A stretch of DNA of 64,000 nucleotides from Marinobacter guineae. Its GTDB lineage: Bacteria > Pseudomonadota > Gammaproteobacteria > Pseudomonadales > Oleiphilaceae. The stretch is taken from positions 744,001 through 808,000 of the forward strand of contig NZ_KZ319339.1 of assembly GCF_002744735.1 (NCBI RefSeq), given 5' to 3'. Below are positions 43,680-52,008 of the stretch, piece by piece. Under the pieces are notes generated by a model. That model was given only the letters and a program-made list of their open reading frames with translations, made no database searches and had not been told where the DNA came from. Every line of letters begins with the position of its first letter. Position 1 is the stretch's first letter. Made by a program: the position numbers and the translations under genes.

Positions 43680-43708
43680 CTGACTCGACCTGCCAGATGC
43701 GGTATCCT
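43680..43708 (+). promoter_or_regulatory. Putative sigma-70 promoter for upp
   Basis: CTGACT (43680-43685) and TATCCT (43703-43708) are 17 bp apart. The start would be near 43715, 46 bp before the upp ATG. The match is moderate. It lies back to back with the flhA sigma-54 promoter. Confidence 0.35.
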
Positions 43709-43760
43709 TGCGCCATTTGATCGCGACATTGAAACCCTAACCCGACACACAGGTGACCCC

Positions 43761-44399
43761 ATGCCCATCCACGAGGTAAAACACCCGCTTATCCGCCACA
43801 AGCTCGGCCTGATGCGCCGTGCGGATATCAGCACCAAGAATTTTCGTGAGCTGGCACAGGAAGTCGGTGCCCTGCTGACCTACGAGGCCACCAAGGACTT
43901 CTCCTTGCAGGAGAAGACCATCGAAGGCTGGGCCGGCCCGGTGACGGTGGAACAGATCCACGGCAAGAAGATCACCATTGTTCCGATTCTTCGGGCGGGT
44001 CTTGGCATGCTCGATGGCGTGCTCAGCCTGATTCCGGTCGCCCGGGTGAGCGTTGTCGGCCAGATCCGCAACGAGGAAACCCTGGAAGCCAGCACCTACC
44101 TGGAAAAACTGGTGGGGGAGCTTGACCAGCGGATGGCACTGATTGTCGACCCGATGCTGGCCACCGGCGGCTCCATGATTTCCACCATCGACCTGCTCAA
44201 GAAGGCGGGCAGCACCGAGATCAGGGCACTGGTTCTGGTCGCCGCTCCAGAGGGTATTGAAAAGGTCCTGGAGAAACACCCGGATGTGTCTATCTACACC
44301 GCCTCAATTGACGACCACTTGAACGAGAAAGGCTATATCCTTCCCGGTCTCGGCGATGCCGGCGACAAGATCTTCGGCACCAAGCAGAAGGACATTTGA
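43761..44399 (+). CDS. upp: Uracil phosphoribosyltransferase
   Basis: 212 residues from ATG 43761, which has AGGTGA upstream. It converts uracil and PRPP to UMP in pyrimidine salvage. The PRPP-binding motif [11 protein letters not shown] is present, along with [11 protein letters not shown] and the C-terminal uracil-binding stretch [17 protein letters not shown]. The N-terminal extension in the longer frame was rejected. uraA follows after 2 bp, so uptake and salvage are co-expressed. Confidence 0.97.
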   Translation: MPIHEVKHPLIRHKLGLMRRADISTKNFRELAQEVGALLTYEATKDFSLQEKTIEGWAGPVTVEQIHGKKITIVPILRAGLGMLDGVLSLIPVARVSVVGQIRNEETLEASTYLEKLVGELDQRMALIVDPMLATGGSMISTIDLLKKAGSTEIRALVLVAAPEGIEKVLEKHPDVSIYTASIDDHLNEKGYILPGLGDAGDKIFGTKQKDI

Positions 44400-44401
44400 G
44401 C

Positions 44402-45658
44402 ATGCAGGACCATACCAACGACCCGGTCTGGAAACAGGCGATCGCTGGCTCCCAGATGCTTTTGGTGGCTTTCGGCGCACTGGTTCTGATGCCTCTGATT
44501 ACCGGGCTGGACCCCAACGTTGCCCTGTTCACAGCCGGCCTTGGCACCCTGATCTTCCACGTGGTCACCGGCGGCCAGATTCCCATTTTCCTGGCCTCTT
44601 CCTTCGCCTTTATCGCACCGGTTATTGCCTCCAAGGGCCGGTTTGGCATGGAAGAAACCCTGGGCGGCCTGATGGCAGCAGGCATCCTCTACATCATCCT
44701 GAGCGGACTGGTTCGCCTTCGGGGCACCGGCTTTGTCCGCCGCCTGCTGCCCCCGGTCGTGATCGGCCCGGTGATCATGACCATCGGTCTTGGCCTCGCA
44801 CCAGTTGCCGTTCATATGGCCTCCGGGCGCACAGGTGATGGCGCAACCCAACTGATTCCCTACGACACCGCCATCTGGATCGCCATGATCTCACTGGCCG
44901 TGACCATCATCATGTCAGTCTGGTCCAAGGGAATTTTCCGGCTCATTCCGATCATGTTTGGCGTTATTACCGGCTATATCCTTTCCGCTGTCGCAGGCAT
45001 TGTGGATACCACGCCCATTCAGGAAGCGGCCTGGTTTGCGGTACCCAATTTTGTTGCGCCGTCCTTTAGCTGGGGGGCTGTTCTGTTCATGATTCCGGTT
45101 GCGATTGCGCCGGCCATCGAACACATCGGTGACGTACTGGCCATCGGCAACGTGACCCGCAAAAACTACATCGAAAAGCCCGGCCTGCACCGCACCCTGC
45201 TGGGCGATGGCCTCGCCACCAGCGCTGCCTCTCTGCTCGGCGGACCGCCCAACACCACCTACTCGGAAGTTACCGGCGCGGTCATGCTGACCAAGAACTT
45301 CAACCCGAAGGTGATGTGGTGGGCTGCCTGTATTGCCATCGTTCTGGCCTTCGTGGGCAAGTTCGGTGCAGCGCTGCAGACCATTCCGGTACCGGTCATG
45401 GGCGGCATCCTGTGCCTGCTGTTCGGCTCCATTGCGGTGGTTGGCCTTAACACACTGATCCGCCATCAGGTGGACCTGTCGCAGTCTCGCAACCTGGTTA
45501 TCGTGGGTGTCACCCTGGTGTTCGGTATTGGCGGAATGGTTCTTGGCAACATGGAAGGTATCGCGCTGTGCGCAGTGGCCGCCATCATCCTGAACCTGGT
45601 GTTGCCAGGCAGCCACGAGGCGTGGGGTAAAGCCATTTATGAGCAGAAAACCGACTGA
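44402..45658 (+). CDS. uraA: Uracil permease (NCS2 family)
   Basis: 418 residues from ATG 44402, with AAGGA ten bases upstream; a TTG two codons earlier is less likely. It has about 12-14 hydrophobic segments. NCS2 marks include PIFLASSFAFIAPV, IGDVLAIGNVTRKNY (the substrate-contact helix 8 region) and LLGGPPNTTYSEVTGAV. With upp it brings in and fixes uracil. Its last 20 bp overlap the methyltransferase start. Confidence 0.94.
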   Translation: MQDHTNDPVWKQAIAGSQMLLVAFGALVLMPLITGLDPNVALFTAGLGTLIFHVVTGGQIPIFLASSFAFIAPVIASKGRFGMEETLGGLMAAGILYIILSGLVRLRGTGFVRRLLPPVVIGPVIMTIGLGLAPVAVHMASGRTGDGATQLIPYDTAIWIAMISLAVTIIMSVWSKGIFRLIPIMFGVITGYILSAVAGIVDTTPIQEAAWFAVPNFVAPSFSWGAVLFMIPVAIAPAIEHIGDVLAIGNVTRKNYIEKPGLHRTLLGDGLATSAASLLGGPPNTTYSEVTGAVMLTKNFNPKVMWWAACIAIVLAFVGKFGAALQTIPVPVMGGILCLLFGSIAVVGLNTLIRHQVDLSQSRNLVIVGVTLVFGIGGMVLGNMEGIALCAVAAIILNLVLPGSHEAWGKAIYEQKTD

Positions 45659-46493
45659 CAGCTCCGGCATCAGTTTCACTGCCCTGTATACCGGTGCCGT
45701 CTGGCACCGGTACGGGCTATCGGACGACACCCTCGCCACCGAAAAGGGCCGCTGGCTTTATCACCTGATGACACCGTTCGAGGCAGCCAGCAAGGCGGCC
45801 ATCGGCGGCAACATCCGCACCTTTCTGCTCCAGCGCCATCTCATCATTGATCATCTGATTGACCAGGCTATCCGGGACAAAGGCATCACGCAGGTCCTGG
45901 AAATCGCCTGCGGCATGTCACCCCGGGGCACCCGCCTCCGGCAAAGGCACCCGCTGATCCACATGGTGGAAGCCGACCTGCCCGACATGGCCGGCCGAAA
46001 AGCCCTGAGACTCCTGGCCACCGGCCGGCTGGGCGACCACCACCAGGTAACACCGATTGATATCCTGGCAGAGCACGGCGAGTATCAGCTTGAGACTGTG
46101 ATCGACCGGGTGTTCGACAACACCGAACCGGTGATCATCATCACCGAAGGCCTGACCAGTTATTTTTCGGTGGATGTCATCAGCAACTTCTGGCGCCGGC
46201 TTGCCGCCGCCATGGCAAAGCGCCCTGGCTCCATCTACCTGTCCGAAAGCTACTACCAACCCACCCAGCCGCTGCTGAACACCACCCTCAAAGCCCTGGG
46301 CAGCCTGCTCGGAGCAGCCACCCGAAGCCAGGTCACCTTCCACTTCCAGACCGACGAACAGGCCCGGGAGCATTTCCGTTCCTGCGGGTTCAACGCCACG
46401 ACCGTGCATAATCCCCGGTCCTGGTATGGAGTTCTGCCGATACCGGAAAGCCGGGGGGAGCCGATGGTTCGGGTTATTGAGGCTGGCTGTTAA
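45639..46493 (+). CDS. Class I SAM methyltransferase, leucine carboxyl / PPM-like family
   Basis: 284 residues. The SAM motif is VLEIACGMSPRGTRL at about residues 86-100, followed by HMVEADLPDMAGRK and IIITEGLTSYFS, which resemble the LCMT/Tcmp O-methyltransferase family. The C-terminus has a conserved-looking SWYGVLPIPE. The substrate is unknown; a small molecule or peptide carboxyl is possible from the family. The start lies 20 bp inside uraA, which indicates coupling, although no link to uracil metabolism is evident. Confidence 0.75.
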   Translation: MSRKPTDSSGISFTALYTGAVWHRYGLSDDTLATEKGRWLYHLMTPFEAASKAAIGGNIRTFLLQRHLIIDHLIDQAIRDKGITQVLEIACGMSPRGTRLRQRHPLIHMVEADLPDMAGRKALRLLATGRLGDHHQVTPIDILAEHGEYQLETVIDRVFDNTEPVIIITEGLTSYFSVDVISNFWRRLAAAMAKRPGSIYLSESYYQPTQPLLNTTLKALGSLLGAATRSQVTFHFQTDEQAREHFRSCGFNATTVHNPRSWYGVLPIPESRGEPMVRVIEAGC

Positions 46494-46541
46494 GTAGGTT
46501 TTCGGCTTAGGCTCTAGCCCAAGCCTGAAATTGGAGAGGAG

Positions 46542-46649
46542 GAGGCTTGCGGGGTTACTTCCCAAAAACCGCTACGAGCACGTCCATGTGCGCTTGTTTC
46601 CGGCCATCCATGGCCTCCAACATTTTTGGGAAGTAACCCCGCAAACCTC
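46542..46649. repeat. Hairpin element 1: locus-specific arms around a conserved 54-nt core
   Basis: Left arm 46542-46568 and right arm 46623-46649 are 27-bp inverted copies with one mismatch (GAGG.TTGCGGGGTTACTT at the outer side). The core 46569-46622 reads, on the plus strand, CGCTACGAGCAC, then TGTGCGCTTG, then the second hairpin GGCCA-TCCA-TGGCC. The arms share no sequence with elements 2 or 3, while the core does. It lies 49 bp after the methyltransferase stop, so it may also terminate transcription. Confidence 0.85.
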
Positions 46650-46727
46650 ACCAACTTCACAGGAATCCTCCGGTTCCCCAACGACACCTCTTCAGCGTTT
46701 TTTAAGCGATATCGATCGGCTTCAAAA

Positions 46728-46833
46728 GTGGTTGTGAGCGGCCTTTTCAGGACTGTCTGTGGCCATGGATGGCCACAGTCAAGCGCACAAGGATGTGCTC
46801 GTAGCGTGTCCTGAAAAGGCCGCTCACAACCAC
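46728..46833. repeat. Hairpin element 2: perfect 26-bp arms around the same core, inverted
   Basis: Left arm 46728-46753 (starts GTGGTTGTGAGCGGCC) and right arm 46808-46833 are perfect inverted copies. The 54-nt core 46754-46807 is the reverse complement of the element 1 core type, identical at about 44 of 54 positions and at 25 of the 27 leading positions. Its second hairpin has 9 bp (CTGTGGCCA-TCCA-TGGCCACAG). It lies 78 bp after element 1 and 40 bp before the end of flhB. The rest of the 380-bp gap (46494-46873) shows no ORF or promoter that I could support. Confidence 0.85.
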
Positions 46834-46873
46834 GCTTACTCCCTAACAGGCAGGCTAAGAAAAGAACGCAAAC

Positions 46874-48010
46874 TCAAACATCGCGCCGCAAATCCGAAGG
46901 AATAGGCAAATCAGGCATACCAGGCTTGGCCCCACGTCCCTTGCGGAACTGCCGCAACTGGAACACATAGGCAAGAACCTGCGCGATAGCCATATAAAGG
47001 CCATCGGGAATCTCCTCGCCGATGTCGGTGTTGTGGTAAACCGCCCGGGTCAGCGGTGGCGTCCGCAGGATTTCGACTTTGTTCTCGCGGGCGATTTCCA
47101 TGATCTTGAAGGCAATCTCGTCGGCGCCCTTGGCCACCACTACCGGCGCGCCCATCGCCTTCTGATCGTATTTCAGTGCCACCGCATAATGGGTCGGGTT
47201 GGTAATAACCACGTCCGCCGTAGGTACGTCCTGCATCATGCGGCGCTGGGCCATTTCGCGCTGGAGTTGGCGGATCTTGCCCTTGACCTCCGGCTTGCCC
47301 TCGGTGTCCTTATACTCGTCCTTCACTTCCTGCATGGTCATCCGGAGCTTTTTCTGGTGATCGAAGATCTGGAACGGCACGTCAATCAGCGCAATGATGA
47401 TGGTGGCGCAGGACAGCGCAAAGAAGCTCCAGCCAAGGGTCCAGAGTACGTGCTCCATAGCCGGTACCGCCGGCTCTTCGGCGATGCTGAGCAGGTCTTC
47501 GGTGCGCAGGTTGAGGATGAGTATGGCCACGGCCATGACCAGGCCGACTTTGGCGATGGCTTTGACGAGTTCTATCAATGAGCGCATGGAAAACATGCGG
47601 CCAAGTCCCTTGATGGGGTTCATGCGGTTGAGTTTGGGGGCGATGGCTTTGCCGCTGATCAGTAACCCGCCAATGCCGATGGAGCCGAATACGGCGGCGA
47701 TCAGGAGCATGATCAGGATGGGTGCTAGTGCCCAGGCGGCTTCCTTGGCGGAGGCCAGCAACTGGAGGCTCATGTGCCGGGTGTCGTAGATGGCGGAGCG
47801 TTCAATAACGAAGCTGTCACGCATGATGGCTTCCAGTGACGCCCCGAGGCTGGCACCAAACATGAGCAGGCCGCCCGCGCCGGCGAGGAGTACGGCCATG
47901 GTGGCCAGCTCTTTCGAACGGGCAGTCTGGCCCTCCTCCCTGGCTTTTTCGAGCCTTCGGGGGGTGGCCTCTTCCGTTTTTTCCTGACTGTTGTCGTTTT
48001 CTTCGGCCAT
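46874..48010 (-). CDS. flhB: Flagellar export protein FlhB
   Basis: 378 residues. It begins with the typical charged MAEENDNSQEKTEEATPRRL, has four membrane helices (about residues 35-210), and a cytoplasmic domain with the autocleavage motif NPTH at 271-274 (VVITNPTHYAVALKYD). FlhB switches export from hook to filament substrates with FliK. In place of the usual tight junction, 166 bp containing hairpin element 3 separate it from fliR, and the start codon has only a weak ribosome binding site. Confidence 0.96.
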   Translation of the reverse strand: MAEENDNSQEKTEEATPRRLEKAREEGQTARSKELATMAVLLAGAGGLLMFGASLGASLEAIMRDSFVIERSAIYDTRHMSLQLLASAKEAAWALAPILIMLLIAAVFGSIGIGGLLISGKAIAPKLNRMNPIKGLGRMFSMRSLIELVKAIAKVGLVMAVAILILNLRTEDLLSIAEEPAVPAMEHVLWTLGWSFFALSCATIIIALIDVPFQIFDHQKKLRMTMQEVKDEYKDTEGKPEVKGKIRQLQREMAQRRMMQDVPTADVVITNPTHYAVALKYDQKAMGAPVVVAKGADEIAFKIMEIARENKVEILRTPPLTRAVYHNTDIGEEIPDGLYMAIAQVLAYVFQLRQFRKGRGAKPGMPDLPIPSDLRRDV

Positions 48011-48036
48011 TCGTTAAATCCGGCTTGTGCAGTGTC

Positions 48037-48126
48037 GGCAGGTGGGTCAGGCTTTCCAAAACACGCTGTGAATACATCCGTGTACGCTTGGCTCCGCACA
48101 GTTTTGGAAAGCCTGCCCCACCTGCC
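48037..48126. repeat. Hairpin element 3, inside the fliR-flhB operon, with a short core
   Basis: Arms 48037-48062 and 48101-48126 are 26-bp inverted copies with one mismatch (outer end GGCAGGTGGG). The core 48063-48100 is 38 nt: it keeps the first hairpin (CGCTGTGAATACATCC, then TGTACGCTTG) but lacks the second one. A TGCAG/CTGCA match continues beyond the arms with an offset. In the mRNA it forms a very stable stem just after fliR and 26 bp before the flhB start. Confidence 0.82.
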
Positions 48127-48176
48127 TCTGCAAACTCCTCAAGGGGAGTCTCTCTTCGTCTCGACTTCGCGGCCAC

Positions 48177-48962
48177 CTAAGGTTGACCTTGCAGTCCCCG
48201 CATGAAATCAAACGTCTCTCTCGTGTACTGATCGAAGTGCGGCAGGAAATTGGCGTGCAGCACCCATATGGCAAACAATCCAAAAATCAGGCCAATCGGA
48301 AAACCCAGGGCGAAGATGTTCATCTGGGGCGCAGCGCGGGTCATGACGCCGAAGGAGATGTTGACGATCAGCACGGCCGCTACTGCCGGCAGTGCCAGCA
48401 GCATGGCGGACGCGAACATCCAGCTGATGCGATGGGCCAGTTCCCAGACGCCGGTTTGTCCCAGGCCTTCCATGCCGATGGGCAGGGTCCGGAAGCTTTC
48501 GATGAAGACTTCGAAGGCGACCAGGTGTCCGTTCATGGCCAGGAACAACAGGGTGATGGTGATAGTGTAAATCTGGGCCAGAACAGGCACGTTGACGCCG
48601 TTGGCCGGGTCGACCATGGAGGCGAAGCCGAGGCCCATTTGCATGGCAATCATCTGGCCGGCAACGACGAAGAGTTGCCACAAGGCAGTCAACGCGAAGC
48701 CCATGCCGACGCCAATCAGGATCTGTTGCAGGGTGATGACCACGGCGTCAGCACTCAGTGCCTCTACCTGGGGAACCGGCGGTATCATGGGCACAATGAG
48801 GATGGTCATCAGCAGGGCCAGGCCCAGGCGGACCCGGGCCGGGACTAGCTGGGTGCCGAAAATGGGGACCACCATCAGAAAACTGGCCAGGCGAAACAGG
48901 GGCCAGAGGTGCTGGCCTACCCATTGGCCGATCAGGTCCGCGCTGAGGTCTGCCGGTATCAT
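48177..48962 (-). CDS. fliR: Flagellar export protein FliR
   Basis: 261 residues with about six hydrophobic segments, in the usual length range. Family features include LVPARVRLGLALLMTILIVPMIP and QMGLGFASMVDPANGVNVPVL. It belongs to the FliP5-FliQ4-FliR1 export gate. It lies 3 bp after fliQ. After its stop, the operon is interrupted by element 3 before flhB. Confidence 0.95.
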   Translation of the reverse strand: MIPADLSADLIGQWVGQHLWPLFRLASFLMVVPIFGTQLVPARVRLGLALLMTILIVPMIPPVPQVEALSADAVVITLQQILIGVGMGFALTALWQLFVVAGQMIAMQMGLGFASMVDPANGVNVPVLAQIYTITITLLFLAMNGHLVAFEVFIESFRTLPIGMEGLGQTGVWELAHRISWMFASAMLLALPAVAAVLIVNISFGVMTRAAPQMNIFALGFPIGLIFGLFAIWVLHANFLPHFDQYTRETFDFMRGLQGQP

Positions 48963-48965
48963 CGG

Positions 48966-49235
48966 TCAACCGATCAGGTAGGGAATGTTGGCGAACAGGC
49001 GGTTAGCGTGGTCGAGGAGCTGGGTCAGCATCCAGGGGCCCCAGACGATGATGACAATCAGTGTGATCAGCAGGCGCGGCAGGAAGCTGAGGGTCTGCTC
49101 GTTGATCTGGGTGGCCGCCTGGAAGGTGCTGACAACAAGACCGATAACCAGACCCGGTCCGATGATGACGGACGCCAGCAGGACAATCAACCAGAGTGCT
49201 TCGCGCAAGATGTCGATAACCGTTTCCGGAGTCAT
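48966..49235 (-). CDS. fliQ: Flagellar export protein FliQ
   Basis: 89 residues, the standard length, with two membrane helices (LWLIVLLASVIIGPGLVIGL and LPRLLITLIVIIVWGPWML) joined by the conserved FQAATQINEQTLSF loop. It is an export-gate subunit. It is located between fliP and fliR, with 8-bp and 3-bp gaps. Confidence 0.96.
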   Translation of the reverse strand: MTPETVIDILREALWLIVLLASVIIGPGLVIGLVVSTFQAATQINEQTLSFLPRLLITLIVIIVWGPWMLTQLLDHANRLFANIPYLIG

Positions 49236-49243
49236 AAGGCCCC

Positions 49244-50035
49244 CTATATTCCGTAACTGGCAGCCAGGGTGCCCATGATAAGGGCCCAGCCGTCTACCAG
49301 AACAAACAGCATGATCTTGAATGGCAGTGAGATAATGATCGGCGACAGCATCATCATACCCATGGCCATCAGAACACTGGCCACCACCATGTCGATAATC
49401 AGGAACGGGATGAACAGGATAAACCCGATCTGGAAGGCGGTCTTGAGCTCGCTGGTGACAAACGCAGGCATCAGTATCCAGAAGGAGACGTCCTGAGGGG
49501 TGTCATACTGCACGTCCGCAATCCGCATGAACAGGGCCAGGTCGTCTTCCCGGGTTTGCTCCAGCATGAACTTTTTGAATGGCTGGCTGGCCAGTTCAAC
49601 CGCTTCAAGGGACGTCACCTCTTCCTGCAGATAGGGCTGCAGCCCCACCTGGTTGGCTTCTTCCAGGACCGGCTTCATGATGAAGATGCTCAGAAACAGG
49701 GCCAGGCCCAGCAAGATCTGGTTCGATGGTGTGGACTGCAGGCCAATGGCCTGACGGAGAATGGCAAACACGACGATGATTCGGGTGAAGGAGGTCATCA
49801 TCATGAGCATGGCCGGCAGGAAGGTCAGCGCGGTCATCAGCGCCAGTATCTGCAGGGTCACCGAATATTCCTGAGCGCCCTCGCCTTCCCCCGGGGTGAC
49901 AGTAAACGCAGGAATGCCGGGTATACCGGTGGATTCCTGAGCCAGAGCCAGTGGCGCCCAGGCCAGGCCGGCGAGCACAACCAGAGTGGGAATCAGTCGC
50001 TTGATAATGGCAGGCTTGAGAGTAACGGCAAGCAT
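49244..50035 (-). CDS. fliP: Flagellar export protein FliP
   Basis: 263 residues from ATG 50035; ATG 50047, overlapping the fliO stop, is an alternative but its GAGG would be too close. A signal peptide ([19 protein letters not shown]) is followed by conserved FliP helices: [38 protein letters not shown], and the C-terminal helices with [25 protein letters not shown]. FliP forms the core of the export gate. Confidence 0.95.
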   Translation of the reverse strand: MLAVTLKPAIIKRLIPTLVVLAGLAWAPLALAQESTGIPGIPAFTVTPGEGEGAQEYSVTLQILALMTALTFLPAMLMMMTSFTRIIVVFAILRQAIGLQSTPSNQILLGLALFLSIFIMKPVLEEANQVGLQPYLQEEVTSLEAVELASQPFKKFMLEQTREDDLALFMRIADVQYDTPQDVSFWILMPAFVTSELKTAFQIGFILFIPFLIIDMVVASVLMAMGMMMLSPIIISLPFKIMLFVLVDGWALIMGTLAASYGI

Positions 50036-50039
50036 GGGC

Positions 50040-50489
50040 CTAGTCATTCCTCGTCGGGGAGGTCCAGGATTTGCCAATCATGCTTTGCAGACGACGGGCA
50101 AAATCACCGGAACTGGCATTGCCGGCATCGACGACGGGCTCGTCAAAGACGTGCAGGGTCCTTATGGCCGAGGGAGTAATCCCCAACAGGATCTGCTGAC
50201 CGCCCACCTCGATCAAGGCAATACGCTCCCGTGCTCCGATGGCCATCACCGAAACCACCTTGATGGCGTTGTTGTTCATGCCGGTCATGCCGTTCATCCG
50301 GCGGATGATCCAGGCGCAGCCATAGATCACCGCAATCACGGCGACAAGACCCAAGCCAAGGCTGACAATGGTGCCAAGGGTATCCGGCGACCTGACCGGG
50401 GAAGCCGGAGCTGCGGTGCTGGCCGTTTCCTGGGCCAGGGTCGGAGTCACCAGTACCAACAATGAGATGCCCGGGAGCTTTGACCACAT
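50040..50489 (-). CDS. fliO: Flagellar biosynthesis protein FliO
   Basis: 149 residues. A signal-like N-terminus ([16 protein letters not shown]), a membrane helix ([22 protein letters not shown]) and a cytoplasmic domain ([29 protein letters not shown]) match FliO, an assembly helper for FliP. It starts 1 bp after fliN ends. Confidence 0.92.
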   Translation of the reverse strand: MWSKLPGISLLVLVTPTLAQETASTAAPASPVRSPDTLGTIVSLGLGLVAVIAVIYGCAWIIRRMNGMTGMNNNAIKVVSVMAIGARERIALIEVGGQQILLGITPSAIRTLHVFDEPVVDAGNASSGDFARRLQSMIGKSWTSPTRND

Positions 50490-50490
50490 A

Positions 50491-50982
50491 TTACTTCTGC
50501 AACCGTTTGATTCTTTCGCCCGGGCTGATCACGTCGGTCAGGCGAATGCCGAACTTTTCGTTCACCATAACCACCTCCCCGTGAGCAATCAGGGTACCGT
50601 TCACCAGAACATCCAATGGTTCACCGGCAAGCCGGTCCAGTTCGATCACCGAGCCCTGGTTCAGCTGAAGCAGGTTACGTATCGGTATCTGGGTATTGCC
50701 CACTTCCATTGATATGGTGACCGGGATATCCAGGATAACGTCGATATCCGGAGACAGACCATCGCCCTTTGCAGGCTCGGTTCCCGTGTCGAATTCCTCC
50801 ATGGGGGCCGTCTGAACGCCGTTGCCGGCGTCCTCCGATTCACCGGCCTCGGCCATGGCGGCAGACCACTCGTCCTCACGGCCGCCTTCGTCGCCGGACT
50901 CTTCCATGGCTGCTTCCCACTCGGCAGCCAGCTTTTCGTCTTCGCTGAGTTCCTGCTCGTCTTTCTTGTCGTCGTCAGCCAT
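50491..50982 (-). CDS. fliN: Flagellar motor switch protein FliN
   Basis: 163 residues. The acidic N-terminus contains two similar peptides, AEWEAAMEESG (about 20-30) and DEWSAAMAEAG (about 37-47). The SpoA domain covers residues 85-160 (ILDIPVTISMEVGNTQIPIRNLLQL, LDVLVNGTLIAHGEVVMVNEKFGIR). FliN completes the C ring with FliM and FliG. The N-terminal extension is longer than in enteric FliN. It overlaps fliM by 8 bp. Confidence 0.95.
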   Translation of the reverse strand: MADDDKKDEQELSEDEKLAAEWEAAMEESGDEGGREDEWSAAMAEAGESEDAGNGVQTAPMEEFDTGTEPAKGDGLSPDIDVILDIPVTISMEVGNTQIPIRNLLQLNQGSVIELDRLAGEPLDVLVNGTLIAHGEVVMVNEKFGIRLTDVISPGERIKRLQK

Positions 50983-51973
50983 TGCGTCCCACCTTCAGTT
51001 GTTTCTTTACTTTGGGCACCGTTGCCCGTTCGTGAATTCTCAGTGCCAGTTTTCCGTCACGGGTACCCATCGTGGCTTTATAGATGGGAATGCCGTTAGC
51101 GGTAACTGTCAGGTGATCCGGCATCTCCACGGGAATGATGTCTCCGGCCTTCATTTTTGCGATGTCCCGCAAGGAAATCCGCCGGCGACAGACCGTGGTG
51201 TTGATCGGCACGTTAACCTCTTTGATGTCCTCCTGGAGTGCGTTAACCCAGCGCTCATCAACATCATCGATATCACTCTGCACCCCGGCGTCCAGTACGT
51301 CGCGAATTGGCTCTATCATGGAATAGGGCAAGGCGAAGTGGAGCTCACCACCGCCACCATCCAGTTCGATATGAAAGGTGCTGACCACCACCACTTCGCT
51401 GGGGCTGACGATGTTGGCCATAGCCGGGTTTACTTCCGAACTGAGGTACTCGAAATCGACCTTGAGCACCGCATGCCAGGCCTCTTTCATATCCTGAAAT
51501 ACCTGATTCAGAACCATCTGGACAATGCGCGTCTCGGTTGGGGTGAACTCCCGGCCTTCGATCTTGGCATGCCGCCCTTCGCCGCCGAAGAAATTGTCCA
51601 CCAGCTTGAACACCAGCTTGGCGTCCAGCACGAACAGGGAAGTGCCCCGCAACGGGCGCACCTTGCACAGGTTAAGGCTGGTGGGCACATACAATGTGTG
51701 GATGTATTCACCAAATTTCATGATCTTGACGCCGCCGGTGGAAACATCCGCATTACGGCGCATGAGGTTGAACAGGCTGATTCGGGTATAGCGGGCAAAC
51801 CGCTCATTGATCATTTCCAGGGTCGGCATGCGACCACGGACGATGCGGTCCTGACTGGAGAGGTCGTAGGACTTTATGCCGGTATCATCGGCCTCTTCGT
51901 AGGTATCAATGTCACCATCATCCACCCCGTGGAGGAGGGCATCGATTTCATCCTGTGACAACAAGTCCTGCAT
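50975..51973 (-). CDS. fliM: Flagellar motor switch protein FliM
   Basis: 332 residues. The N-terminal CheY-P-binding peptide is LSQDEIDALL (residues 5-14). The middle CheC-like domain (about 45-230) includes MNERFARYTRISLFNLMRR and GGEGRHAKIEGREFTPTE. The C-terminal SpoA domain binds FliN. It starts 35 bp after fliL. Confidence 0.97.
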   Translation of the reverse strand: MQDLLSQDEIDALLHGVDDGDIDTYEEADDTGIKSYDLSSQDRIVRGRMPTLEMINERFARYTRISLFNLMRRNADVSTGGVKIMKFGEYIHTLYVPTSLNLCKVRPLRGTSLFVLDAKLVFKLVDNFFGGEGRHAKIEGREFTPTETRIVQMVLNQVFQDMKEAWHAVLKVDFEYLSSEVNPAMANIVSPSEVVVVSTFHIELDGGGGELHFALPYSMIEPIRDVLDAGVQSDIDDVDERWVNALQEDIKEVNVPINTTVCRRRISLRDIAKMKAGDIIPVEMPDHLTVTANGIPIYKATMGTRDGKLALRIHERATVPKVKKQLKVGRNG

Positions 51974-52008
51974 ACTTGATCCTGCCCCTGATAGGCTTCG
52001 CCCGTGCC

